From NCBI GenBank assembly GCA_002361935.1, contig DESD01000031.1, positions 1-25,279 on the forward strand: a DNA stretch of 25,279 nucleotides, given 5' to 3'. The notes under the pieces were generated by a model that saw only the letters and a program-made list of their open reading frames with translations, was not told the origin of the DNA and did not search any database. This document shows positions 14,355 to 22,781 of this stretch, one piece after another. The DNA comes from Ruminococcaceae bacterium UBA3323. GTDB lineage: Bacteria; Bacillota; Clostridia; Oscillospirales; Acutalibacteraceae. Both the position numbers and the translations under genes were made by a program. How positions within the stretch are numbered: position 1 is the stretch's first letter; every line of letters starts with the position of its first letter.

Positions 14355-15833
14355 TTAGTCCTGTCTGCTTCCCGAATAGTTCGGAGCCTCTTTCGTGATA
14401 TGAACATCATGAGGATGGCTTTCAACAAGACCTGCGCCCGTAATCTTGATAAACTTGGCATTTGTTCTGAGCTCCTGAATATTATGGCATCCGACATAGC
14501 CCATACCCGAACGAAGACCGCCCATCATCTGATAAACCGTATCACTTACAGGTCCCTTATAAGGAACACGACCTTCAACACCTTCCGGAACAAATTTCTT
14601 GGTTCCGTTCTGGAAATAACGATCAGCCGAGCCCTTGTTCATTGCACCAAGAGAGCCCATGCCGCGATAAACCTTAAACTGTCTGCCCTGATAAATTTCT
14701 GTTTCTCCGGGAGATTCTTCACAGCCGGCAACAAGGGAACCAACCATAACAACGCTTCCGCCTGCTGCAATTGCCTTAACGATTTCACCGCTGTATTTGA
14801 TACCGCCGTCAGCGATAACCGGAATTCCGTATTTATCCGCCATCTCTGCCGAATCATAAATTGCCGTAATCTGCGGTACACCGATACCTGCAACAACACG
14901 GGTTGTGCAGATAGAACCCGGACCGATACCAACCTTAACCGCATCGGCACCTGCTTTAATAAGAGCCTCTGTGCCCTCTGCCGTTGCAACATTGCCGGCG
15001 ATAAGAGAAATATTCGGGAATACCTCCTTAACTCTGGAAACAGCCTTGATGATATTTTCAGAATGACCGTGTGCCGAATCCAGAATAAAGGCATCAACCT
15101 GCGCATCGGCAAGTGCCTTTGCACGCTCCAGAAGATCGTTTGTAACACCGAGTGCCGCAGCACAAAGAAGCCTGCCCTCCTTATCCCTTGCCGTGTTCGG
15201 ATATTTAAAGCTTTTTTCTATATCCTTAATTGTAACAAGGCCTGTAAGCTTGCCGTTTTTATCAACAAGAGGCAGCTTTTCAACCTTTGATGCCATAAGA
15301 ATCTTTTTTGCTTCATCAAGGGTGGTGCCTGCCATAGCTGTAACAAGCTTATCCTTAGGGGTCATAACAGATGCAATTTTAACATCATAATCTGTCATAA
15401 ATCTCATATCACGGTTGGTAAGAATACCTACAAGCGTACCGTCTGCCTCACAGATCGGAACACCGCTTATCTTATATTTTCTCATAAGCTTTTCGGCATC
15501 AAGAGCAGTATTTTCCGGAGAAAGGAAAAACGGATTTGTAATAACACCGTTTTCAGATCTTTTAACCTTATCAACCTCAGTTGCCTGATCTTCAATCGTC
15601 ATATTCTTATGAATAACACCGATACCGCCTTCTCTTGCAATCGCAATTGCCATATTAGATTCCGTTACGGTATCCATAGCAGAAGTCATAAGAGGAATAT
15701 TAAGTTTAATATCCTTTGTAAGATTGGTTGACAAATCAACTGCATTCGGCAAAACGTTGCTTTCTGCAGGTATAAGCAAAACATCATCAAAGGTTAAGCC
15801 TTCTTTAACAAATTTTGAGCCGTATTCGTTCAT
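14355..15833 (-). CDS. guaB: Inosine-5'-monophosphate dehydrogenase
   Basis: A 492-residue enzyme that oxidises IMP to XMP with NAD+, the committed step of GMP synthesis in the cytoplasm. The catalytic loop GPGSICTTR (nucleophile C309), the N-terminal LTFDDVLLIPAES and TSAMDTVTE segments, two CBS domains (about 95-210) and the C-terminal flap (YRGMGSLGAM and VEGRVPYKG) are all present. Length is as expected for a full CBS-containing form. GGAGG lies seven bases before the ATG. It follows the shikimate-kinase-like gene by 78 bases with its own candidate -10 box, and is ended by a strong terminator. Confidence 0.97.
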   Translation of the reverse strand: MNEYGSKFVKEGLTFDDVLLIPAESNVLPNAVDLSTNLTKDIKLNIPLMTSAMDTVTESNMAIAIAREGGIGVIHKNMTIEDQATEVDKVKRSENGVITNPFFLSPENTALDAEKLMRKYKISGVPICEADGTLVGILTNRDMRFMTDYDVKIASVMTPKDKLVTAMAGTTLDEAKKILMASKVEKLPLVDKNGKLTGLVTIKDIEKSFKYPNTARDKEGRLLCAAALGVTNDLLERAKALADAQVDAFILDSAHGHSENIIKAVSRVKEVFPNISLIAGNVATAEGTEALIKAGADAVKVGIGPGSICTTRVVAGIGVPQITAIYDSAEMADKYGIPVIADGGIKYSGEIVKAIAAGGSVVMVGSLVAGCEESPGETEIYQGRQFKVYRGMGSLGAMNKGSADRYFQNGTKKFVPEGVEGRVPYKGPVSDTVYQMMGGLRSGMGYVGCHNIQELRTNAKFIKITGAGLVESHPHDVHITKEAPNYSGSRQD

Positions 15834-15869
15834 TTGAATTCCTCCGATTTCTTTATAAAAATATTATTC

Positions 15870-15875
15870 ATTATA
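15870..15875 (-). promoter_or_regulatory. Candidate -10 box for guaB
   Basis: A perfect TATAAT on the minus strand sits in the 78-base gap before guaB. The nearest -35-like boxes are poorly spaced: TTGGTA at 14 bases and TTGAAT at 21 bases. A promoter is likely here by position but is not well defined. Confidence 0.3.
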
Positions 15876-15911
15876 ATAACATAAAGTTATACCAATATTC
15901 AACCCTAAATT

Positions 15912-16412
15912 TTATTTATTTGAAAGGCAAACAATACTGATAACCGTGTCTTCAACAGATTGATTATCGCAAACAATAATTTCATCCGCATATTTTTCAT
16001 AAAGCGGAAGCCTTTCATGATACATATCAAGAAGGGTATCCCCTTTTTTCAGGACAACTCCCCTTGTTGTAATATTCTTGAGCCTGCTGAACATGGTTTC
16101 ATAATCAAGATGAAGATAAATAATTTTACCCAGCTTTTTTAAATGCCGCATAGCCTTTTCGCTGTAAATAACACTTCCGCCGGTTGCAATCACTGTGCCT
16201 TTGATATCAAGAGATAAAATTGCATTTTCCTCTGCCTTTTCAAAATAGGAAATCCCGTTTTCATCAATAATTTCCTGAAGTCTTTTATTTTCCAAATTCT
16301 GAATAAGCAAATCCGTATCAAAAAAGTTTTTAAGAAGTGCCTTTGCTGCAAGAACGCCGCAGGTTGACTTGCCCGAACCCGGCATGCCGATTAATACAAT
16401 ATTACTGTTCAT
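15912..16412 (-). CDS. Shikimate-kinase-like P-loop kinase
   Basis: A 166-residue protein of the shikimate kinase family. The P-loop GMPGSGKST (9-17), the DTD motif (D34), the lid arginine in TTRG (R117) and the C-terminal ERLPLYEKYAD are clear. Two shikimate-contacting features are changed. The FR motif (Arg about position 58) reads FE, and the GGG loop reads GGS (78-80). Clostridial proteins with these changes are usually annotated as shikimate kinase, but the substrate may differ. No other aro gene is in the window. It lies 3 bases after nth, at the end of the mixed operon. Confidence 0.8.
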   Translation of the reverse strand: MNSNIVLIGMPGSGKSTCGVLAAKALLKNFFDTDLLIQNLENKRLQEIIDENGISYFEKAEENAILSLDIKGTVIATGGSVIYSEKAMRHLKKLGKIIYLHLDYETMFSRLKNITTRGVVLKKGDTLLDMYHERLPLYEKYADEIIVCDNQSVEDTVISIVCLSNK

Positions 16413-16415
16413 AAA

Positions 16416-17048
16416 TTATTTAACACCAGCCTTTTTGCAGATTTCACTCATTTTACATGCATCACAAAGCGGTTTTCTTGCCGAGCATACATCTCTTCCG
16501 AAAAGAACAATTCTGTGGCAGAAGTCTGATCCCTCCTCTGCAGGAATCAGCTTTTTTAAGGCAAATTCAATCTTCTTCGGATCTTTTTCGGCAACAAGCC
16601 CAAGCCTGTTTGTTATTCTGATACAATGGGTATCAACAACAATAGCCGGCTTGCCGTAAATATCGCCTACAATCAGATTCGCTGTTTTTCTGCCGACACC
16701 GGGAAGCGTTACCAAATCCTCAATCGTATCGGGAACCTTCCCGTCAAAATCAGATAAAATCCTTTGCGCCATTCCCACGATGGACTCCGCTTTACTTTTA
16801 TAAAAGCCGCAGGAGTGTATGTACGTTTCAATCTCTTTAACATCTGCATTTGCGTAATCCTCAATGGTTTTATACCTTTCAAATAAAGCAGGGGTAACAA
16901 GATTAACCCTTGCATCGGTGCATTGTGCAGACAATCTTACGGCAACCAGCAGTTCAAACGGATCGGATGCCGTAAGTGAACATATCGCATCAGGATACAA
17001 TTCCTTTAAAATCTCTACAGCCTTTACGGCTCTTTCCTTTTTCGTCAC
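16416..17048 (-). CDS. nth: Endonuclease III (DNA glycosylase/AP lyase)
   Basis: A 210-residue base-excision repair enzyme that removes oxidised pyrimidines and cleaves at the abasic site. The helix-hairpin-helix LPGVGRKTAN contains the catalytic lysine K121, and D139 (VDTHC) is the catalytic aspartate. The C-terminal [4Fe-4S] motif C188-x6-C195-x2-C198-x5-C204 is complete. Length matches the family. The start overlaps the end of the aldo/keto reductase gene by 4 bases. Confidence 0.97.
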   Translation of the reverse strand: MTKKERAVKAVEILKELYPDAICSLTASDPFELLVAVRLSAQCTDARVNLVTPALFERYKTIEDYANADVKEIETYIHSCGFYKSKAESIVGMAQRILSDFDGKVPDTIEDLVTLPGVGRKTANLIVGDIYGKPAIVVDTHCIRITNRLGLVAEKDPKKIEFALKKLIPAEEGSDFCHRIVLFGRDVCSARKPLCDACKMSEICKKAGVK

Positions 17049-17944
17049 GGTACAATATTCCCCATCTCTCTGTAAATTTCATACCACTGCTTCCTTGAAA
17101 GCTTTACATTTTCACTTTCAGCAAGCAGCTTCAGCCTTTTCGGACTGGTTGTTCCCAGAATCGGCTGAACATTATTTATTCTTGAAATAAACGCAACAGC
17201 CATTGCCTCCTTTGAAACTCCAAAGTCCTCTGCCTTTTCAGCAAGCTTTCGGCTTTGCCCGGAAACCGTTTCATCATCTGAAAAAATTCCGTTTTTACTT
17301 CGCAGAGGTCCCCATGCCTGAATAATCATATCGTTTAATTGACAATAAGACAGAACCGCGCCATCCTTATCAACCGAAAAGCCATTATCCATATTAACAC
17401 ACATACCGCTGTCTATCATACCTGTATGAAAAACGCCAAGCTGAAGCTGATTTACAATAATAGGAAATTCAACATATTTTTTCAGAAGCTCTATCTGCAT
17501 AGGATTAAAATTTGAAACACCGAAATTTCTTACAAGCCCTCTTGAATAGAGTGCTTCAAACGCTTGCGCAACCTCCTCGCCATCCATAAGCACATCAGGA
17601 CGATGAAGACACAGCACATCAAGATAATCACAATTTATTCTTTTTATTGATGCCTCGACAGATGAGATAATATGCTCCTTTGAGAAATCATAAAAGCCTT
17701 TTCGGATACCGCATTTGGATTGAATATATAGTTCATCTCTTTTAATATTCTTTATTGCTTTACCGAAAAATTCTTCTGATTTTCCCGAACAATATATATC
17801 AGCATTATCAAAAAAGTTAATTCCGCATTCAAGTGCAGTTTTAACAACAGCCTCTGCTTCCCTTTCGGTTTTATTTCCTATGCGCATACAGCCATAGGAA
17901 AGTCTTGAGGCGTTTATATCGCTGCCAACCTTAATGAATTTCAT
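17045..17944 (-). CDS. Aldo/keto reductase
   Basis: A 299-residue NAD(P)H-dependent oxidoreductase with the TIM-barrel aldo/keto reductase fold. The catalytic tetrad D46, Y51, K77 and H114 is visible in FDNADIYCSG, IQSKCGI and LCLHRPD. A C-terminal cofactor region reads GTTSPKRLKLLAESE. It resembles the YdhF-like branch, whose substrates are poorly defined. The ATG overlaps the rarA stop in a TAATG arrangement, so the two are translationally coupled. Confidence 0.9.
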   Translation of the reverse strand: MKFIKVGSDINASRLSYGCMRIGNKTEREAEAVVKTALECGINFFDNADIYCSGKSEEFFGKAIKNIKRDELYIQSKCGIRKGFYDFSKEHIISSVEASIKRINCDYLDVLCLHRPDVLMDGEEVAQAFEALYSRGLVRNFGVSNFNPMQIELLKKYVEFPIIVNQLQLGVFHTGMIDSGMCVNMDNGFSVDKDGAVLSYCQLNDMIIQAWGPLRSKNGIFSDDETVSGQSRKLAEKAEDFGVSKEAMAVAFISRINNVQPILGTTSPKRLKLLAESENVKLSRKQWYEIYREMGNIVP

Positions 17945-19215
17945 TATTTTGCTCCTTTAATTTTATCCCAATACGCTTTAAATGCCTGCTCATTCTTATT
18001 ATCGCCTGCGTGATAATACTTTGCATCTTTTATTATATCGGGCAGATACTGCTGGTCTATCCAATGATTTTCATAAATATGAGGATATTCATAAAACTGA
18101 CCTTTAACAGCAGCATCCTCGCCGTCAAAATGCTTGTTCTGAAGCGTTCTGGGAATCGGCCCGTAATTGCCTTTTTTTACATCATCCATTGCAGCATTGA
18201 TAGCTTCCTCACCCGAATTGCTCTTTGGAGCGGTTGCAACAAGGATTACTGCATCGGCAAGCGGAATCCTTGCTTCCGGAAGCCCAATCATCATTGCAGC
18301 ATCAACTGCCGACTTAACAATGGGAATAATCTGCGGATATGCCAAACCGACATCCTCGCAGGCACAAACCATAAGCCTTCTGCAGGCAGACGGCAGATCC
18401 CCCGCTTCCAGAAGCCTTGCAAGGTAATGAAGAGCAGCATCGGGATCTGAGCCGCGCATACTTTTCTGATAAGCAGAGATAATATCATAATGCTCATCGC
18501 CTTCCCTGTCATATTTTACTGCACTTTTCTGTGTCAGTTCTTCTGCCGTTTTAAGCTGAATATGCTTTTTCCCATTCTCTGTTGCGGTAACAAAAAAGCA
18601 GTTTTCAACACTGTTTAAAGCTTTTCTTACATCACCGCCGCAGCCTTTTGCAATTTTATCGAATACGCCGTCCTCTGTGTCAACCTCAACCTCATTCTCA
18701 CTTGCCAAAACAGCAAAGCCTCTTTTAACGGCAGGCACAATTTCCTGCCATTCAACAGCTTTGAATTCAAACACCGTTGAACGCGAAAGAATAGCAGGAT
18801 AGATATAAAAATAAGGATTTTCCGTTGTTGATGCAATAAGGGTTATCTTTCCGTTTTCTATGTATTCAAGCAGACTTTGCTGCTGACGTTTATTAAAATA
18901 CTGAATTTCATCAAGATAAAGCAGAATTCCGTTTGGCGCCGCAAAGGTGCCTATCTGTGCAACAATATCCTTGATATCCTGAGTAGATGCGCTTGTTCCG
19001 TTCAGCTTTCTCAGGGTTTTCTGCGTTTTCTGCGCAATAATGGAAGCAACCGTTGTTTTTCCCACACCGGACGGGCCATAGAATATCAGGTTGGGAAGAT
19101 TTCCGTTTTCTATCATATTATACAGTGGTCTGCCCTTTTCAAGCAGATGCCTTTGCCCAACAACATCCGAAAGCTCGTTCGGTCTTATCCTTGAAGCAAG
19201 AGGATTATTATTCAT
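17944..19215 (-). CDS. rarA: Replication-associated recombination ATPase RarA
   Basis: A 423-residue AAA+ ATPase (RarA/MgsA, related to eukaryotic WRNIP1) that acts at stalled replication forks. The Walker A GPSGVGKT (47-54), Walker B LLYLDEIQYF (D102, E103), the arginine-containing LSRSTVFE and the C-terminal tetramerisation region with PRTLQNKHFDG and YPHIYENHW are present. I chose the ATG at 19215, preceded by AAAGGAGG. A longer reading would add 55 residues that overlap the queH coding region and have no family match. It follows queH by one base. Confidence 0.95.
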   Translation of the reverse strand: MNNNPLASRIRPNELSDVVGQRHLLEKGRPLYNMIENGNLPNLIFYGPSGVGKTTVASIIAQKTQKTLRKLNGTSASTQDIKDIVAQIGTFAAPNGILLYLDEIQYFNKRQQQSLLEYIENGKITLIASTTENPYFYIYPAILSRSTVFEFKAVEWQEIVPAVKRGFAVLASENEVEVDTEDGVFDKIAKGCGGDVRKALNSVENCFFVTATENGKKHIQLKTAEELTQKSAVKYDREGDEHYDIISAYQKSMRGSDPDAALHYLARLLEAGDLPSACRRLMVCACEDVGLAYPQIIPIVKSAVDAAMMIGLPEARIPLADAVILVATAPKSNSGEEAINAAMDDVKKGNYGPIPRTLQNKHFDGEDAAVKGQFYEYPHIYENHWIDQQYLPDIIKDAKYYHAGDNKNEQAFKAYWDKIKGAK

Positions 19216-19216
19216 T

Positions 19217-19834
19217 TCAGGCGTCCTCCTTTTTGGAAAATACACAGCCGCAAAAATTCTGCCGATACAGATTATACTGCTTTGACAGCTCAACAGAGCG
19301 CTTATATCCCTCTTTCTTTTTGAAATCAGACGGAAGCCATTTAACGCCGAATTTTTCAGCAGTTTCAAAGCCGATTTCATTAATTTTCTGAGAATTTTTA
19401 AGCGGGCTTATGGAAAGCGTTGTGCAAAAATAATCAAAGCCCTTTTCCTTTGCAAGCTTTGCCGTTTCCTCAAGCCGTAAACGATAGCATTTAAAGCACC
19501 GTTCACCGCCCTCGGGAACATTCTCAAGCCCCTTTGCGATTTCAAGAAAATCATCATAATTATAGCTTCCCTCGATCACGCTGATATTCTCATCGGGAAG
19601 CATTTCCGAAATAAGGCGTTTTTCTTCCAGAAGCCTTTTATCAAACTCTGCTTTTGGGGAAATATTCGGATTATAATAAAAAACCGTTACATCAAAATTT
19701 TTATAAAGATATAAAAGGCAGGCACTGGAACAGGGCGCACAGCACGCATGAAGCAAAAGAGAGGGCATAATTTGCTCTCTCTTATTGTTTTTTATGATTT
19801 TTTCTGTTTCAAGACCGTAATTTGTTTTATTCAT
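19217..19834 (-). CDS. queH: Epoxyqueuosine reductase QueH
   Basis: A 205-residue enzyme of the QueH (formerly DUF208) family, which reduces epoxyqueuosine to queuosine in tRNA and is unrelated in sequence to QueG. The iron-sulfur and metal cysteines are in HACCAPCS (C31, C32, C35), CFKCYRLRLE (C113, C116) and QNFCGC (C195, C197). The N-terminal NYGLETEKIIKNNKREQ stretch matches the usual lead-in of the family, so I keep the ATG at 19834 rather than a later one 22 codons in. It lies 10 bases after an M23 peptidase gene. No other queuosine gene is in the window. Confidence 0.93.
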   Translation of the reverse strand: MNKTNYGLETEKIIKNNKREQIMPSLLLHACCAPCSSACLLYLYKNFDVTVFYYNPNISPKAEFDKRLLEEKRLISEMLPDENISVIEGSYNYDDFLEIAKGLENVPEGGERCFKCYRLRLEETAKLAKEKGFDYFCTTLSISPLKNSQKINEIGFETAEKFGVKWLPSDFKKKEGYKRSVELSKQYNLYRQNFCGCVFSKKEDA

Positions 19835-19844
19835 ATCAGTATTC

Positions 19845-21272
19845 TTACATTAAGTAGTTTTTAGGATTGACTCTTTGATTATCAACTCTTATCTCAAAAT
19901 GACAATGGGGACCCGTTGAATTTCCCGTTGAGCCGGATTTTGCAATCTGCTGACCCTTTGCAACCGAATCACCGGGGGATACAAGAATATTGGAATTATG
20001 GGCATAAAGAGTAAACACATGCCGTCCGTCCGAATCCGTTCCATGATAAATCATTACATAATAGCCGTAGCTTGTGGTCAGCTTTTTAACAAGAGAAACC
20101 ACACCCGACTGTACAGCAACTACCTTTGACCCCGTCGGGCACGGAAAATCAATACCGCCGTGATACTGTCCGCTTGAATAATTGGGGAAGCCTGCCGAAA
20201 TGGTTCTGTAGTTTGTCGGATAAGTCATATTATAAACTGCATCAGACCTGTCATAAACATCCGTGGGCTTTTGTATTTCAGCCGTAGTTTCCTCCCTGTC
20301 GCTTGTTGTGGCAAGGGTAACATCCTCCGGATTTTTAATGCCCTTAATAACCGCTTCAATTTCTGCCTCAACTGCTTTTTTTACTGCCTCATCCTCATTT
20401 CTGAATTCGGAATACATACCGTTTCTGGCAGTAAGCTCTGCAAACAGCTTATCACTCTCTGCCTTATCAACCGAAAGTGCAATTTTCTTTTTGGCTATTA
20501 CATTCTGGGTTTCCGTCAGCTGGCTTTGCTTTGTTTCCAGATCATTTTTTTTATGATAAAGATCCGATTTCATTAAATCAAGATCAGCCTTCTTTGCATT
20601 AAGATCCGATTCCTGCTGCATAATTTTATCTGTTTCCGCCTGAATATCCGAAAGAAGACCGGAATCTGCCTTTGACATCGTTCTTATCATTTCATACCTT
20701 GTAAAAAGCTTGGACAAATCCGAGCATTCCAACAGGGATTCAATAAGGCTTGAGCTGCCCGAAACATAGACTGCACGCATTCTTGAACGATATTCGGAAA
20801 GCTTTTCTTGAAATTCCCGATTCAGCACATCAATCTTAACCTGAACGGCATCAATTTCAGCCTGCAGGGCATCCGCCTCTGCCTGGTTTTCGTCAATTTT
20901 CTTTTGAAGCGCATCTATTTCCTCATGAAAATCTGCTATCTGATTATCCAGAACGGTAAGCTGCTGATTAACATAACCGATTTTCTGATCAAGTGTATCT
21001 ATGTATTCCTCCGTATCCTTTGATACGGAAGCAAGCGCATTCAGCTTTGTGTCCAGATCGGCAATATTCTTTTCAAATTCCTTTCTTTGCTCTTCAAGCT
21101 TTCGCTGCGCCTCAAGCTTTGCTTTTTCGGAAACTGTTGTGCTTTCCTTTACACTTGTGGCAGACTTCTTTTCATCCGCATAGGAATAATATCCTCCCGG
21201 CGAAATGAAAGAAATCATAAGGCAAAGAGTTAAAAACAATACTGTAAATTTTATTGAATTTTTATGATGCAT
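19845..21272 (-). CDS. Secreted coiled-coil M23 (LytM) peptidase, paralog 1
   Basis: A 475-residue exported murein hydrolase of the PcsB/EnvC-like type. A signal peptide (about 1-32) is followed by a long charged coiled coil (about 50-300). A linker rich in Thr and Glu leads to a C-terminal LytM zinc peptidase domain. Zinc and catalytic residues are intact: the HGGID motif (H and D), LYAH and HCHFE. The coiled coil contains the conserved RMRAVYVSGSSSL element found in PcsB-type regulators. FtsEX-linked hydrolases are held inactive by the coiled coil until FtsX signals. It is the third of three tandem paralogs, and queH begins 10 bases after it. Confidence 0.9.
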   Translation of the reverse strand: MHHKNSIKFTVLFLTLCLMISFISPGGYYSYADEKKSATSVKESTTVSEKAKLEAQRKLEEQRKEFEKNIADLDTKLNALASVSKDTEEYIDTLDQKIGYVNQQLTVLDNQIADFHEEIDALQKKIDENQAEADALQAEIDAVQVKIDVLNREFQEKLSEYRSRMRAVYVSGSSSLIESLLECSDLSKLFTRYEMIRTMSKADSGLLSDIQAETDKIMQQESDLNAKKADLDLMKSDLYHKKNDLETKQSQLTETQNVIAKKKIALSVDKAESDKLFAELTARNGMYSEFRNEDEAVKKAVEAEIEAVIKGIKNPEDVTLATTSDREETTAEIQKPTDVYDRSDAVYNMTYPTNYRTISAGFPNYSSGQYHGGIDFPCPTGSKVVAVQSGVVSLVKKLTTSYGYYVMIYHGTDSDGRHVFTLYAHNSNILVSPGDSVAKGQQIAKSGSTGNSTGPHCHFEIRVDNQRVNPKNYLM

Positions 21273-21310
21273 TACATCACGTCCGTTTAAAACTAAGATT
21301 TGTATATATT

Positions 21311-21341
21311 ATTATACTATATTTATTCATAGGATTGCCAA
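21311..21341 (-). promoter_or_regulatory. Possible promoter for M23 paralog 1 and downstream genes
   Basis: In the 75-base gap between two M23 genes the minus strand has TTGGCA (21341-21336) and a perfect TATAAT (21316-21311). The 19-base spacer is longer than ideal. If real, it would let the queH-rarA-nth operon be expressed separately from ftsEX. Confidence 0.35.
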
Positions 21342-21347
21342 TTATTT

Positions 21348-22736
21348 TTATGGCAAATAATCTGCCGGGTTTTTCCTGTCTGCCGAGGAGGCCGTCGGCG
21401 TTCTTACCTCAAAATGGCAATGCGGCCCCGAGGAATTGCCCGTTGAGCCCGAATAGGCTATGAGCTGACCCTTTTTAACACGCTGACCCTCCGATACAAG
21501 TCTTACAGCATTATGCGCATAAAGCGTATAAACAGGATCTCCGGATTTTGTTGTTTTGTCATGCATAATAACTATATATCTGCCATAGCTTCTGTATGAT
21601 CCGTCCTCATTAACCAGATCATCGGAAATAATAACCGTTCCTGATTCTGCGGCAACAATATTTGAATTTAAAGAGCACGCAAAATCAACACCGTTATGAT
21701 TCGGATAGCCGTAAAATCCGCAGGTAATCATATTCTGTGACGGCACGGGATAAGTTAACTGTATATATTTATTCTTATTCTGCTTAGTGGTTGACTCTGT
21801 TTCGGAAGAATCAGGTTTATTATTGCTTGACGGCATAGTAGTAGTTGTTGTAACAACAGTATCGGCATACTTATTTGCCGCAGCCTCAAGTTTTTTATCT
21901 ATTTCATCAAGACTTTCCTGATTATCCTCAAGATATTCAGTGTAATAGCCTGTTTCATCACTAAGTTTTTTTATAAGCGTATTAGCGCCGACCATTTCAG
22001 CAGAAAGATTTGTTTTCTTTTGATTAAGTGAATTCTGCTTTTCCTCAAGAGCGATAACGCTCTTTTCAAGCTTTTCCTTATTCTGCAAAAGCGTTGTTCT
22101 TTTGGCGGTAAGCTTAATTTCAAGCTCGGAAAGCTCTTTTTTAGAGGTTTTTATATTTTCCATTTCGGATTTAATACTGTCAAGCAGTTCGCTGTCTTTC
22201 TTAGAAACAGAGCGCAGCATTTCAAGCCTTGTCAAAAGCTGGGAAATATCATTGCTTGTTAAAATAAACCCGATAATGCTTGTATCTCCGCTTATATACA
22301 TAGCGCGGAGCCTTTGGCAGTAAGCCTCATAATTTTTATCAAACTGAAGCTTTGCCTCATCAAGCTCTTCTGAAAGCCTTATAATATCCTTTTCGGCAGT
22401 TAAAATTGCCTTTTCGTTTTCCTCGCAATTCTGCTGAAGATAAGCAACCTCTGCTTTGCCGTTATCAACATCGTTATCAACAAGCTTCATTTCCTGCTCA
22501 AGATAATCTATTTTTTCGTTGATGGCGTCAAGCCTTTCCTTTGCCCCTGCGGACTCCGCATTAAGCTCTTCCAGCTTATTATTTGCTTCTTTAATCTTTT
22601 GCTCTATAACTGCCTTTTCCTCTTCCGGGGAAAATTCAGCCATAGCATCCGAAACGGAAATTTCGGAAAACGCGAAAATAAAGCAGAAAGTCAACAAAAC
22701 AGAAATCGGCTTCTTTAATATGCTGATTAGTTTCAT
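21348..22736 (-). CDS. Secreted coiled-coil M23 (LytM) peptidase, paralog 2
   Basis: A 462-residue exported protein with the same layout as its neighbours: signal peptide (about 1-33), coiled coil (about 40-290), a low-complexity Thr/Ser/Asn linker (TTTTTMPSSNN) and a C-terminal LytM domain. H and D of HNGVD, LYAH and HCHFE are intact. Its peptidase domain has an insertion (about DLVNEDGSYR) and diverges from the FPCP core of the other two, reading FACS. RLRAMYISGDTS is the conserved coiled-coil element. I chose the ATG at 22736, which has AGGGAAG eight bases upstream, over a GTG at 22745. It is the middle paralog, 45 bases after the previous gene. Confidence 0.9.
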   Translation of the reverse strand: MKLISILKKPISVLLTFCFIFAFSEISVSDAMAEFSPEEEKAVIEQKIKEANNKLEELNAESAGAKERLDAINEKIDYLEQEMKLVDNDVDNGKAEVAYLQQNCEENEKAILTAEKDIIRLSEELDEAKLQFDKNYEAYCQRLRAMYISGDTSIIGFILTSNDISQLLTRLEMLRSVSKKDSELLDSIKSEMENIKTSKKELSELEIKLTAKRTTLLQNKEKLEKSVIALEEKQNSLNQKKTNLSAEMVGANTLIKKLSDETGYYTEYLEDNQESLDEIDKKLEAAANKYADTVVTTTTTMPSSNNKPDSSETESTTKQNKNKYIQLTYPVPSQNMITCGFYGYPNHNGVDFACSLNSNIVAAESGTVIISDDLVNEDGSYRSYGRYIVIMHDKTTKSGDPVYTLYAHNAVRLVSEGQRVKKGQLIAYSGSTGNSSGPHCHFEVRTPTASSADRKNPADYLP

Positions 22737-22781
22737 TGACTCCACTTCCCTGAATATTAATACTTAAAAATTATGTAAAAA

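Noticed and set aside
14400..15290. A 296-codon open frame on the plus strand opposite guaB
   Set aside because: It lies wholly inside guaB on the other strand, has a composition typical of an antisense shadow (many Cys, Asn and Arg) and resembles no family.
19216..19380. A 55-residue N-terminal extension of RarA
   Set aside because: The extension overlaps the queH coding region, and the ATG at 19215 has a strong AAAGGAGG site and matches the family's normal N-terminus.
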